64,000 nucleotides of DNA from Marispirochaeta sp. (lineage in GTDB: Bacteria > Spirochaetota > Spirochaetia > JC444 > Marispirochaetaceae), in NCBI RefSeq assembly GCF_963668165.1, contig NZ_OY764213.1:186001-250000 (forward strand). The letters run 5' to 3'. Both the position numbers and the translations under genes were made by a program. Under the pieces are notes generated by a model. It was not told the DNA's origin, ran no database searches, and worked only from the letters and a program-made list of their open reading frames with translations. The stretch's first letter is position 1; each line of letters begins with the position of its first letter. Below are positions 23,797 through 32,261 of this stretch, piece by piece.

Positions 23797-24425
23797 ATCC
23801 TTTTATTTATCTTCTTATAGCTCTGGCAATTGCAACAACCCTGGGATACTTCAAGGGAAGAAAGAAAAACCGCCGAATAGGCGGCATGATCGGAGAAGCT
23901 GCGGAAAAGATACTCACTCCTGAAAAGAAGGAGTATGTAAATATCGGCGGCACGTTGGGTCACAACTTTACCTATACGCTGGACAAACCTTTTACCGAAG
24001 CAAAAGGGACCTTTACCCTGCTGCCCCGGCATTCAGTTCTATATCTTCCTCTTTCGCTGCTGATTACACGCCACGACCGTTTTTACCTGCACCTTTTTTC
24101 ATCCAGGGAACTCCAGGGAGAAGGACATATTATCGCGAAGAAGTATTATCCAAAAATGCGGGTAGATATAAAAGGAATCGACAAGTTAAAACGGGACACA
24201 GCTCAAACCAGGGAAGGTGAGTTTATTCTGTTGTGGGACAACCCGCATCTGGAAGCCAAAATGCGGACGTTACTGGAGGACACAGAGGGTATCGATACCC
24301 TGCTGCACTTCTGCTGTTACCGGGACAACCGGGTTTTCTTTATCCACAGCATTCCAAAAGAACCTCAGCTTGAGCAGCTTCTAAAAGGAATCTACCAGAA
24401 ACTGCCGGAGTTTATAAAAAAATGA
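23793..24425 (+). CDS. Single-helix membrane protein of the ArsA gene set
   Basis: A 210-residue protein with one N-terminal transmembrane helix (NPFIYLLIALAIATTLGYF) followed by a basic stretch (KGRKKNRR), placing the rest in the cytoplasm. The soluble part (YVNIGGTLGHNFTYTLDKP, LYLPLSLLITRHDRFYLHLF) looks like a mixed alpha-beta domain. No known family is recognised. Start and stop overlap the neighbouring genes by four bases each (ATGA). The constant coupling to the ArsA-like ATPase and the MIP18-like protein implies a joint function at the inner membrane. Confidence 0.7.
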   Translation: MNPFIYLLIALAIATTLGYFKGRKKNRRIGGMIGEAAEKILTPEKKEYVNIGGTLGHNFTYTLDKPFTEAKGTFTLLPRHSVLYLPLSLLITRHDRFYLHLFSSRELQGEGHIIAKKYYPKMRVDIKGIDKLKRDTAQTREGEFILLWDNPHLEAKMRTLLEDTEGIDTLLHFCCYRDNRVFFIHSIPKEPQLEQLLKGIYQKLPEFIKK

Positions 24426-24709
24426 GTGGCACAATGCCGCTGCCGATACAGCAAAAGATCGACTCTGTTCTTCAGAGGGTAAAGGAGCCGGAAACCCGGC
24501 GCAGTATCGCGGAGCTCAACCTTGTGCGCCTGGTACGTTACAGCGAGAACGAAAAGCGCCTTATCGTCTTCATGGCTATCGCCGAACCCCGATCCACCTG
24601 CATGGTCTGTTCAGTAGTAAACGAACATCTGCGCTCATCCATTGAACGCAATCTCTCTGAAGAACTCGAACAGGAGTTTCCGGACATCAGCATCGAGATT
24701 TCTGATTAG
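24422..24709 (+). CDS. MIP18/DUF59-like small protein
   Basis: A 95-residue protein that resembles the MIP18 (DUF59, FeS_assembly_P) domain: an N-terminal helix (IQQKIDSVLQRVKEP), ETRRSIAELNLVRLV, a strand, and SACxxC-like TCMVCSVV followed by a helix. MIP18-type domains help assemble or deliver iron-sulfur clusters and are often joined to Mrp/ApbC P-loop ATPases. Here the partner ATPase is ArsA-like and encoded two genes upstream. It ends the operon; the IS110-type element begins within about 10-100 bases after its stop. Confidence 0.68.
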   Translation: MSGTMPLPIQQKIDSVLQRVKEPETRRSIAELNLVRLVRYSENEKRLIVFMAIAEPRSTCMVCSVVNEHLRSSIERNLSEELEQEFPDISIEISD

Positions 24710-24817
24710 TTAGACAATATGAAGTGACCCCCAGTTTGCAAATCGTGGATTCACCGGGCATACTGGGAATAACAAAATCAACGTATGCGGCTACCGCATG
24801 CAAATGGAGGTCACTGG

Positions 24818-25933
24818 ATGAATACTGTAACGCACATTGGAATCGATGTCCACAAAGATACTTACTCGCTGTGTTCATTCAACTTTTCAGCCCAGAAGAG
24901 TTTCGGGCAAACCAGAATCGCCAGCAAGAGCTCTCTGGTGATCAAATATGTACGAAAACTACAAAAGGAACATCCTGAGTGTACAGTACTCTGCGGTTAT
25001 GAAGCAGGTCCAACCGGATACGGACTCTACCGGGATTTGGCGAAAGCAGATATCCCCTGTGTGATTATGGCCCCGACTACGTTGCCGAAAGCACCAGGCA
25101 ATCACATAAAAACAGACAGGATAGATGCTGAAGAACTGGCCAGACACCTGGCGTGGGGGACCTACAGTGCCGTGCATATACCGACGCCACAAGATGAAGC
25201 GGTAAAAAATTATACACGGCTGAGAAATACCCGGAAAAAGGCTCTAGGACGAGCAAAACAGAACCTGTTGTCCTTTCTACTGCGTCATGGACGATGTTTC
25301 ACCGAGGGAAAAAATTCTTGGACAATTGCCCACTATACATGGCTGAAGGGGCAACTGTTTCATGATGAGGTCGACCAGGAAACGTTTACTGAATATCTGC
25401 AGGAAGTACACGACCAACAGGAAAAGGTAGACCGCTATAATCAGCGGATCGAAGAGTTGGCCGCCTTGGATGCCTACCGAGACCGGGTATCGAGACTTCG
25501 CTGTTTCAGGGGAATAGAGACGCATACGGCATTATCGTTTATTTCAGAGATTGGGGACTTCTCCCGGTTTGCAAACCCACAGCAGTTCTCCTCGTTTCTG
25601 GGCCTGGTTCCCAAGGAGAACTCCAGTGGTCAGAGAGAACGGCGAGGGAGTATCACAAAGGCCGGGAATGAACGTTTACGGCTCCTGCTTATCGAAGGAG
25701 CCAAATCAACCCTGCGAAGCAATATCTATGGAAAGAAATCAAAGCGTCTCCTGGCGAGACAGAAAGGAAATGATCCGGATGTCATTGCGTATGCTGACAG
25801 GGCTAACAGGAGATTGCACAGAGTGTACAATAATCTTGTTGCTCGCGGTGTGCATCACAACAAGGCGACCGTCGCTGTTGCCAGAGAGTTATCCTGCTTC
25901 ATCTGGGGGATGATGAACAATAGAATCAACTAA
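24818..25933 (+). CDS. IS110-family transposase
   Basis: A 371-residue DEDD transposase. The RuvC-like N-terminal domain has GIDVHKD, GYEAGPTGYGLYRDL and TDRIDAEELA. The C-terminal transposase-20 domain has RGIETHTALSFISEIGDF and GSITKAGNERLRLLL with the probable nucleophilic serine. IS110 elements move without classical inverted ends and are guided by a structured bridge RNA from a non-coding end. The start at 24818 follows GGAGG at proper distance. The gene is full length with no frameshift. Element borders are not certain; the non-coding flanks are about 24716-24817 and 25934-26227. Confidence 0.93.
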   Translation: MNTVTHIGIDVHKDTYSLCSFNFSAQKSFGQTRIASKSSLVIKYVRKLQKEHPECTVLCGYEAGPTGYGLYRDLAKADIPCVIMAPTTLPKAPGNHIKTDRIDAEELARHLAWGTYSAVHIPTPQDEAVKNYTRLRNTRKKALGRAKQNLLSFLLRHGRCFTEGKNSWTIAHYTWLKGQLFHDEVDQETFTEYLQEVHDQQEKVDRYNQRIEELAALDAYRDRVSRLRCFRGIETHTALSFISEIGDFSRFANPQQFSSFLGLVPKENSSGQRERRGSITKAGNERLRLLLIEGAKSTLRSNIYGKKSKRLLARQKGNDPDVIAYADRANRRLHRVYNNLVARGVHHNKATVAVARELSCFIWGMMNNRIN

Positions 25934-25970
25934 CCAATACTGTTTCGATAAGAGGGGTTTTAGATGAGAG

Positions 25971-26153
25971 GGATTGATAGACAGGATAATCGGGCAACGA
26001 TCCAGCTATCTTCGAGGACACTATGTTGACACCCAAGAGGTGATTCACGTTTTTAGACAGAAAGGGCTTTAGGCGGACCATTGGCCTGCATTAACCAATA
26101 TGCGTATATCAGAATGGTCAAATGCCGAAAACTGATTTCCTGTCTATCAATCC
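25971..26153. other. Long inverted repeat in the 3' flank of the IS110 transposase
   Basis: GGATTGATAGACAGGA (25971-25986) and its exact complement TCCTGTCTATCAATCC (26138-26153) enclose 151 bases. The 318-base stretch between the two transposase genes has no gene. The repeat could fold the region into one structured RNA, or it could be a pair of subterminal repeats. Bridge RNA identity is possible but unproven. Confidence 0.5.
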
Positions 26154-26227
26154 TTTTCTTCGTTCAATATTTTGGGAGTTTTATCGTGTAGAGAAAGAAA
26201 AAACCTTGACAAAGGTCACATCATATC

Positions 26228-27462
26228 AGTGTCCCAAACCGTGGGGATATTTTACGAATACGCATAGGCCGGAAGATACTCTGCCGTAATCTTCATGGGA
26301 GTCACAATGCTGCGCAGCCATATCATTCTGTCGCTGGAAGACATCCGACACATTCTGCTGAAGAACCGCCGCCGGGTGAACAGCGTTTTCATCTCACTTT
26401 TGATCCGCTGTGCAAGAATCCCCGCTCGTTCTGCGTGGGTTATGGTGTTGTCTCCCTGCTTCGCTATCCGATAAGGTTTGCAGTAGTTGTGGTACAAGCG
26501 GTAGATGGCAAGCCGCTCCATGCAGTCGGACGCATTGCGGGCAAACCGGACTGTCTCCCGGGTATGATCTGCACTGTCCTTTCGTATTTCCCGGTCAAGA
26601 TAATTGACACTGAATAGATCATTCCGCAGTGTCCGGGGTAATTTTGAGCTGATTCGCCGGTGGTGTATGCGCTTTTGGTCTTCGGCAGTAAGATCACGAT
26701 ACACTTTAGCATACTGCAGATGCTCATCAGTAAAGAGCTGAACACTGGAACAGGCACTTTGCTCCTGCAAATCGAGACATACACGCACTAACTCCTGGAA
26801 TGATCGATAAATACTTCTCCGATGCAGGTTGAACCTGGCCTGCATTTGTATGTTTCGTTTTTTCTGATACTCGGTCATGCGTCCCTTTCTCCGCAAATGG
26901 GCATAGTCCAAGGAGAACCAGAACTGGGATTCCTTTCCAACCAGAAGGTTTATATTATTGGGAAAGTACTGGGACAGAACAAAGCTTTCAAATCCGTCGG
27001 CTGCCAGATCTTCGGTTAAATGGAGTTCTGCAGACAAGGAGGCGTGGATGGCGATTGCCTGCCGTGCAAGCCTGCTGATGCGGTTGGTGATTGTTGTCGG
27101 CGAGACCTTCAGAATGCGCGCGGTATCCCGGATTCCGGAGGAGGTAAAGAGATGGGAGAAGATTGTTCGGCAGGGAAGTTTTCTCTTTGCAAAAAAATCG
27201 ATGCTGAAGGTTTGGGAAGAGAAGCCTGCACCGCAGTGTTTGCAGTGGAAACGCTGGATTTTTCCAAAGAGGCGGGATTGGTAGCTGCCGTTTTTTACAT
27301 ACCAACCGGTGACAGATTGGTCGGAAGGGTGATTCTGACAGTCCCTGTTGGGACAAAATGGGGGACGAAACATGCTTGCAACTCCTTTTTTTCGCGGATC
27401 TACTGGTAAATACCAGCGATACAAGGAGTTTGCTTCAAATCATCCCCACGGTTCGGGACACT
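26228..27462 (-). mobile_element. Insertion sequence with 21-bp terminal inverted repeats
   Basis: About 1235 bp bounded by AGTGTCCCAAACCGTGGGGAT on the left and the complement of AGTGTCCCGAACCGTGGGGAT on the right (one mismatch). It carries one transposase gene. The ends match those of the two 152-bp MITEs, so this IS is their likely source of transposase. No direct repeat flanks it, unlike the MITEs with 9-bp duplications, so one side has probably been rearranged. The IS family is not assigned. Confidence 0.85.
26252..27373 (-). CDS. Transposase with N-terminal zinc ribbon
   Basis: A 373-residue transposase. It starts with a zinc ribbon (CPNRDC near 8-13 and FHCKHCGAGF near 45), then a helix-turn-helix (RDTARILKVSPTTITNRISRLA), then a probable DDE/RNase-H-like catalytic part with acidic candidates in AADGFESF and FTDEHLQYA. 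The zinc ribbon plus HTH order recalls IS1-like and IS1595-like groups, and the 9-bp duplications around the related MITEs fit IS1-like behaviour. The assignment remains open. AAGGAG precedes the ATG at 27373. The frame is intact, so it could mobilise the MITEs. Confidence 0.8.
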   Translation of the reverse strand: MFRPPFCPNRDCQNHPSDQSVTGWYVKNGSYQSRLFGKIQRFHCKHCGAGFSSQTFSIDFFAKRKLPCRTIFSHLFTSSGIRDTARILKVSPTTITNRISRLARQAIAIHASLSAELHLTEDLAADGFESFVLSQYFPNNINLLVGKESQFWFSLDYAHLRRKGRMTEYQKKRNIQMQARFNLHRRSIYRSFQELVRVCLDLQEQSACSSVQLFTDEHLQYAKVYRDLTAEDQKRIHHRRISSKLPRTLRNDLFSVNYLDREIRKDSADHTRETVRFARNASDCMERLAIYRLYHNYCKPYRIAKQGDNTITHAERAGILAQRIKSEMKTLFTRRRFFSRMCRMSSSDRMIWLRSIVTPMKITAEYLPAYAYS

Positions 27463-27486
27463 AGTTAAGGATTATTGCTGATCCGC

Positions 27487-27515
27487 TTGCCCGAGCCCAT
27501 GTGAAATCCTATAAT
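27487..27515 (+). promoter_or_regulatory. Promoter of the OYE-GNAT-M20 operon
   Basis: TTGCCC (27487-27492) and a perfect TATAAT (27510-27515) with a 17-base spacer lie about 40 bases before the start codon at 27556 and just outside the right end of the IS. Confidence 0.55.
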
Positions 27516-27555
27516 ACTCATACAGTACACAATCCAGGAAGACAAGGAAACATCC

Positions 27556-28650
27556 ATGAGCTACCCGACACTGCTTTCACCCTTTCAAGTTGCTGACGTT
27601 ACCCTGAAAAACAGAATTGTTATGCCTCCAATGGTAATCTGGAAGTCCGGCGAGGACGCCGAGGTCCGTGATATCCATCGGAAGCACTACGCTTCAAGCG
27701 CCGGCCCTGGACTGATGATTGTTGAGGCCACCGCCGTATCGCCCGACGGAAAACTTCACAAGAACCAGCTGGGAATCTTTGAAGACCGGCATATACAAGG
27801 TCTATCACGTCTTGCCGGAACCATTCGCAAAACCGGAGCGCTGCCGGGAATCCAGATTAATCACGCCGGAGGACGATCCACTTCGGAATGGAACTGGGGG
27901 CTTCCTCCCCTTGCTCCCTCCACAGACGGCAGTATCAAACCCGACAGCCCTGAATGCCGAACCCTTACAATCGATGATATCAAACGAATTCAGACAGATT
28001 TTGTTGCCGCTGCCAGGCGGGCGGTTACAGCCGGCTTTGAGTATATCGAGCTGCACTACGCCCACGGATATCTGGGCAGCCAGTTTCTCTCTCCTCTGAC
28101 CAATACCAGGACCGACGAGTACGGCGGTAGTCTTGAGAATCGGCAGCGTTTTCTGATTGAAACCTACCGCGCCTGCCGGGATGCTGTTGGCGATTCGACT
28201 CTTTTAAGCTGCCGCCTGGGAATCATCGACAAGGATGAGGACGGCCTTAGCCTGGAAGAGGGTATCGACACAGCCTGCAGACTGGAAGCCGAAGGGGCCC
28301 CGATTTTGCACATATCCCGGGCTCATGGGGTTCCCGATTCTGTGCGTCCCGAGGGGAGCAGCTTCGATCCGCTGCTGCATCTGGCGGGAAAAGCGCGGCC
28401 GAAATTAAAAATACCCGTCATCGGTATCGGCGGAATCCTTACACCTGCGGAAGCGGAGCGGGCTGTAAACAAAGGGGTCACCGATCTTGCGGCAGTGGGA
28501 CGGGGAATCCTGGCAGATCCCCAGTGGGCATTGAAAGTGATTAAAGATGCAGAAGATTCCATACACATCTGCCGTCGCTGTAATCCGTGTTTCTGGTATA
28601 AAACTCCGGAAAAGTGTCCTTCCCGGATTGCAGCGGGGAATACGATCTGA
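27556..28650 (+). CDS. Old-yellow-enzyme family NADH:flavin oxidoreductase
   Basis: A 364-residue FMN enzyme. LKNRIVMPPM near 17-26, GIQINHAGGRS near 97-107, and LHYAHGYLGSQFLSPLTNTRTDEYGGSLENR near 166-196 (read in parts) are hallmark motifs; IGIGGI and VGRGILADP form the phosphate site. The C-terminus has a cysteine cluster (CRRCNPCFWYKTPEKC) like that which binds an iron-sulfur cluster in 2,4-dienoyl-CoA reductase relatives, although here no second domain follows. Substrates of such enzymes are activated alkenes; the physiological one is unknown. It is followed three bases later by a GNAT gene, then an M20 peptidase, forming one operon. Confidence 0.9.
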   Translation: MSYPTLLSPFQVADVTLKNRIVMPPMVIWKSGEDAEVRDIHRKHYASSAGPGLMIVEATAVSPDGKLHKNQLGIFEDRHIQGLSRLAGTIRKTGALPGIQINHAGGRSTSEWNWGLPPLAPSTDGSIKPDSPECRTLTIDDIKRIQTDFVAAARRAVTAGFEYIELHYAHGYLGSQFLSPLTNTRTDEYGGSLENRQRFLIETYRACRDAVGDSTLLSCRLGIIDKDEDGLSLEEGIDTACRLEAEGAPILHISRAHGVPDSVRPEGSSFDPLLHLAGKARPKLKIPVIGIGGILTPAEAERAVNKGVTDLAAVGRGILADPQWALKVIKDAEDSIHICRRCNPCFWYKTPEKCPSRIAAGNTI

Positions 28651-28653
28651 CCA

Positions 28654-29154
28654 ATGAGCAGAGAAGCCATGAAGAATCTTGATGAGCTGAAGATCCGGTC
28701 TCCCGGAATAGACGATCTTGCGGCGATTTTCCATATCGGCGAGAGGGTTTTTACTTCCCAGAATTATTCCAACCTGTACCGTACCTGGGACGAATACGAG
28801 GTCACAAACCTCTTTAATTCCGAATCAGAGCACATGCTGGTGGCGGACCTGAACCGCAGGGTAATCGGTTTTGCAATGGGAACAACTATAGAAAAGGCCC
28901 GATCGGCCTGGACCTATGGTCATCTGCTGTGGCTCGGGGTGGACCCCGCCTTCGCCGCCCGGGGTATCGGGGGAATGCTTTTTGACCGGTTTCGTAAAAT
29001 CATGGAAGAAGAGGGAATCCGCATGCTCCTGGTGGACACCCAGGCCGATAACGAAGAGGCCATCCGCTTCTTTGAGCGCAGAGGATTTGAGAATCCGGTT
29101 GACCACATTTACATGACCCTTAACCTGCAGAATTACCAGAAGGAGTCCCGCTGA
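28654..29154 (+). CDS. GNAT-family N-acetyltransferase
   Basis: A 166-residue acetyltransferase with the acetyl-CoA loop GVDPAFAARGIGGMLFDRF (R/Q-x-x-G-x-G/A) and the usual C-terminal NEEAIRFFERRGFE. It would transfer an acetyl group to an amine of a small molecule or protein N-terminus. Its stop codon overlaps the start of the M20 deacylase gene by one base, so one may speculate that the two act on the same type of N-acylated compound. The substrate cannot be read from the sequence. An in-frame ATG 15 bases downstream is a possible alternative start. Confidence 0.85.
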   Translation: MSREAMKNLDELKIRSPGIDDLAAIFHIGERVFTSQNYSNLYRTWDEYEVTNLFNSESEHMLVADLNRRVIGFAMGTTIEKARSAWTYGHLLWLGVDPAFAARGIGGMLFDRFRKIMEEEGIRMLLVDTQADNEEAIRFFERRGFENPVDHIYMTLNLQNYQKESR

Positions 29155-30260
29155 TGGCAGAATTCCAGGTAGCCCGCAAACGGCTCTACTCACTCTTTAA
29201 GGATATGGTGGACATATACAGCCCCTCCGGCAAGGAGGAGGAGCTGACGGATTACCTTGAAGAATATCTGCGTCAGCGGGGACTCACCGTGCGCCGGCAA
29301 ACGGTGGACGAAGGAAGAGACAACCTGATAATAGGTTCCGGGACCATAACGGAGGACCTGCTCTTTCTGGGGCACATAGATACCGTTCCCGCCTTTGATA
29401 TTGAACAGTTCGAGTTCAGTCAGTCAGGAGGCCGCTGTTACGGCCTGGGCACCGCTGACATGAAAAGCGGCTGCGCTGCAATGATCGAGGGTTTCATCAG
29501 TGCCCAGGAGAAAGGCTACTTGCCGGAAACCGCCACCCTTGCGCTGGTTGTCGGTGAGGAAGAGAGCGGTGACGGGACCACCGCGCTGCTGGAAAAGTTC
29601 AGCTTTAAGGAAGCCCTGGTGGCGGAACCCACAGGGCTTCAGCCCTGTCTGGAACATTTTGGTTATGTGGAAATGCTGGTACGGACCTACGGGTACCGCC
29701 GCCATGCAGCCATGGCCAGCCGGGAGACCAACGCCGTCCGCTGTATGCTCAATTATCTTTTGCGCCTGGAAGACCGAATCGAGGAAGAAGCGGAAACACG
29801 CATCAATATCCGGGACCTCCACAGTTCCGAGTCCGGCTTTGCGGTCCCCGACCAGTGTGCCGCCGCGGTGGATCTGCACATTCCTCCGGGTTTTGCCTCC
29901 AGTGATTACGCCGCTGTCCTGCAGGAATTTTCCATCGAGCATCTGAACACCACCGGAGCCTCCCATTACGAAATTGAATTCCCGACCCGTACCGACGGGT
30001 TTATTATAAAAGAATCCGCCTCCCTGGTGGAAACTCTCAAGCACGTCTACCGGGAATCGAGCATAGACTGGAAACCCGCCGCGTTCCGCAGCCACTCCGA
30101 TGCCAATCTTTTACGGGATTCCGGCTGCGGCGCCCTGATCCTCGGGCCGGGACAGCTTTCTCTGGCTCATACCATCGATGAATCCGTAGACTTTGAAGAG
30201 GTGGTCCGGGCCTCCCGGATTTACACCATGCTGCTGAAGAGCCTAGGAATTTCGTCATAG
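29154..30260 (+). CDS. M20-family peptidase / deacylase
   Basis: A 368-residue di-zinc hydrolase of the acetylornithine deacetylase / succinyl-diaminopimelate desuccinylase group. Zinc-site motifs are LGHIDTVP, GTADMKSGCAAMI and the catalytic GEEESGDG (general base Glu), followed by VAEPTG. A C-terminal Ser-His region (FRSHSDANLL, LAHTIDESVDFEEV) completes the active site. It hydrolyses an N-acyl amino acid or a small peptide. There are no arginine or lysine biosynthesis genes nearby, so naming it argE or dapE would be unsafe. It is the last gene of the operon starting at 27556. Confidence 0.88.
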   Translation: MAEFQVARKRLYSLFKDMVDIYSPSGKEEELTDYLEEYLRQRGLTVRRQTVDEGRDNLIIGSGTITEDLLFLGHIDTVPAFDIEQFEFSQSGGRCYGLGTADMKSGCAAMIEGFISAQEKGYLPETATLALVVGEEESGDGTTALLEKFSFKEALVAEPTGLQPCLEHFGYVEMLVRTYGYRRHAAMASRETNAVRCMLNYLLRLEDRIEEEAETRINIRDLHSSESGFAVPDQCAAAVDLHIPPGFASSDYAAVLQEFSIEHLNTTGASHYEIEFPTRTDGFIIKESASLVETLKHVYRESSIDWKPAAFRSHSDANLLRDSGCGALILGPGQLSLAHTIDESVDFEEVVRASRIYTMLLKSLGISS

Positions 30261-30353
30261 TTTGTCATAGACTAAAAAATCATACAGATTTCCGATTCCT
30301 CATAATCAACCGGAACCTTAGGGTAGGAGCATCACAACGCCTTGGAGGATAAC

Positions 30354-30962
30354 ATGAAGGCTACCTACCGTGTTGGTATTATTTTGAGTGTAATTGCAGT
30401 ATTGGCAGCACCCCTGCCCTGCCAGTCTCCGCCGGACCATAAAGCATCAGCATTATGGTCGGTCCAGCTGGAAGCCGGGGCCGGGAACAGCGGAGGAGAA
30501 GGCACACTGGAGTATGGTGCCGCCGTCAGCCGTGAAATCCGACACTGGCTGGACATCGGCGCAGCTGTTCGGGGTTTGAGCCGGATAGACCACGGAATGA
30601 AGGATAACCTGAGCAGGGAGTACCACATGGAAACTGCTTACGCGGCACTGCGCCTGCGGCCGAAGATGGAACCTGTGCCGGGAGTAGAGCTTGCCATGCC
30701 GCTGGAAATGGGCTCCGGTATGCTTACCTACCGCTATGAACATGAATATGCCGAGGATATGCGCTGGAGCGAGGAGATCCTCGATCAGCTGAACTACGCA
30801 GTCTATTCCGCCGGCATAGAGAGCCTGTTCCGCCTGGTCCGCCATTATTCCCTGGTAATCCGCGGCGGATACAGGATAACCAGCCCCATCCGAACCGATC
30901 TTGCAGAAACCGATGAACTTTCCGGATTCTGGAGCGATCTGGGGGTCTCGTACCGATTTTAG
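30354..30962 (+). CDS. Exported beta-stranded outer-membrane-like protein
   Basis: A 202-residue protein with signal peptide (MKATYRVGIILSVIAVLAAPLPCQ). The mature part alternates hydrophobic and polar residues (WSVQLEAGAGNSGGEGTLEYGAA, YAALRLRPKME) and ends in GVSYRF, with the terminal aromatic residue typical of outer-membrane barrels. About eight strands fit. GGAGG stands five bases before the ATG. No family is recognised. The 90 bases before it and 80 after it hold no other gene. Confidence 0.65.
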   Translation: MKATYRVGIILSVIAVLAAPLPCQSPPDHKASALWSVQLEAGAGNSGGEGTLEYGAAVSREIRHWLDIGAAVRGLSRIDHGMKDNLSREYHMETAYAALRLRPKMEPVPGVELAMPLEMGSGMLTYRYEHEYAEDMRWSEEILDQLNYAVYSAGIESLFRLVRHYSLVIRGGYRITSPIRTDLAETDELSGFWSDLGVSYRF

Positions 30963-31042
30963 ATATCCGGATGCCCGCCTGTATACCCGGGTTGGAAAGG
31001 CTATTTACAGGCTCTCCGCCCTGACGTCCTATTCTTCCTGAT

Positions 31043-32123
31043 ATGCGGCATCTTGTGCTGTTTCTCTACTTTCTGTTTCTCTCCTCAGGTTTCGCGGGAA
31101 TCATCATGATCACCGTACTATGGAGACGTTTAGGCCACCTGTTTCTTGGATGGATAGCCGCGGTCCTTGCGACCTTCACGGTCTGGCTTCTGATAAGCGC
31201 GGTAATCTATTACATTGAACACATTGTACATTTTTCCACGGGACGGTTCCTGGGCCCCTTCAATCTGCTGATGGGTACTCTGGCTTACATCTTTCTGTTG
31301 TGCGCCAGATTGAGCTCTCCCGTCCCCATAAAAAAGGCAGAGTTTATTATTGCGCTTTCTCCCATGCTGCTGTATTACCTTCTTCTGGTACTTGGAGGTA
31401 CCGCGGTACCCGCCATCTTTACTCTTGCCAAAACCCACCCTCTTCCATTCATGGTTCTCAATGTGGCCGCCGGTTCGATCTTTGTTTTTTACATCGGCCG
31501 CGGGTTTCTGCAGGCCGCCGGCAACGTACAACAGGAAACAGCCTCGTTTATCCTGCGCTGGTACGGTTTTTCACTGCTGATATTCGGTGCCGCCATTCTG
31601 GTGTTGAGCCTGGGACTGGCCCTGTTGGGCATCCAGGCAGGTCCGGTGGTAATGCTGGAGTTCTTTTTCTTTTTCCTCCTGAATATGGTTACCGTAACCG
31701 CCTTTATCCGCTACCTGATGCGGCCTAATGCTTTTGTAGTGTCCCGAACCGTGGGGATGGATAATCTTCAGTCCGCTAAAATACCGGAAAATTGGATAAA
31801 ATTCCGACAGGACAATAGATTTGAATGTAATTCCTGGATATTCAAAGGTTTATCGTAACTCTATCCCCACGGTTCTGAACACTACTTAATGCTTTCATAG
31901 AAGAGGGTAGAATCAGCGAGCAGTTTCTAAAGGAGTTCAGAATATCCGGGCGCGAAGCCGAAGTTATCGAGATGCTCTCCCGGGGTATGAGCAACAAGGA
32001 GATTGCAGACCGCCTCTGTGTCAGTTTTCCAACCATAAGGACCCATGTTTACAACATTTTTAAAAAGACCGGCGCTTCCAGCAGGGTTGAACTGCTGCGG
32101 ATTGCCTCGAGCTACCGTCAGTA
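31043..32123 (+). pseudogene. Membrane LuxR-type regulator split by a MITE
   Basis: The first part encodes about seven transmembrane helices (LVLFLYFLFLSSGFAG to NMVTVTAFIRYLMRPNAF). A MITE then interrupts at 31735. After it the frame FIEEGRISEQFLKEF continues into a LuxR/GerE helix-turn-helix (SGREAEVIEMLSRGMSNKEIADRL, TIRTHVYNIFKKTGA) and a stop at 32121-32123. Removing the MITE and one 9-bp duplicate rejoins the protein in frame. The insert plus duplicate is 161 bp, so it shifts the frame and cuts off the DNA-binding domain. Intact, it would be a membrane-bound sensor-regulator of about 305 residues. The rest of the gene shows no other damage. Confidence 0.88.
31735..31886. mobile_element. 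152-bp MITE, copy 2, inserted in the LuxR-type gene
   Basis: It is identical to the copy at 18678-18829 and is flanked by the 9-bp target duplication TAATGCTTT (31726-31734 and 31887-31895). Identity between copies and perfect duplications indicate recent movement. Ends match those of the IS at 26228-27462. Confidence 0.92.
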
Positions 32124-32261
32124 GGGAGATATCACAGGTAATGTGTTCACATGACAGGGGGAATGTTGATTCATGAGGCTTCTGTTATGCTGGTTCTTTT
32201 GAACGGTATGCGTCTGCTGCGGCTTGCCGCGTGAGAGCCGACCGCAACTCCTTTGAGAGGG

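Noticed and set aside
29424..30095. 223-residue minus-strand frame opposite the M20 peptidase gene
   Set aside because: The plus-strand frame carries intact zinc-site motifs; the opposite frame has none and no ribosome binding site.
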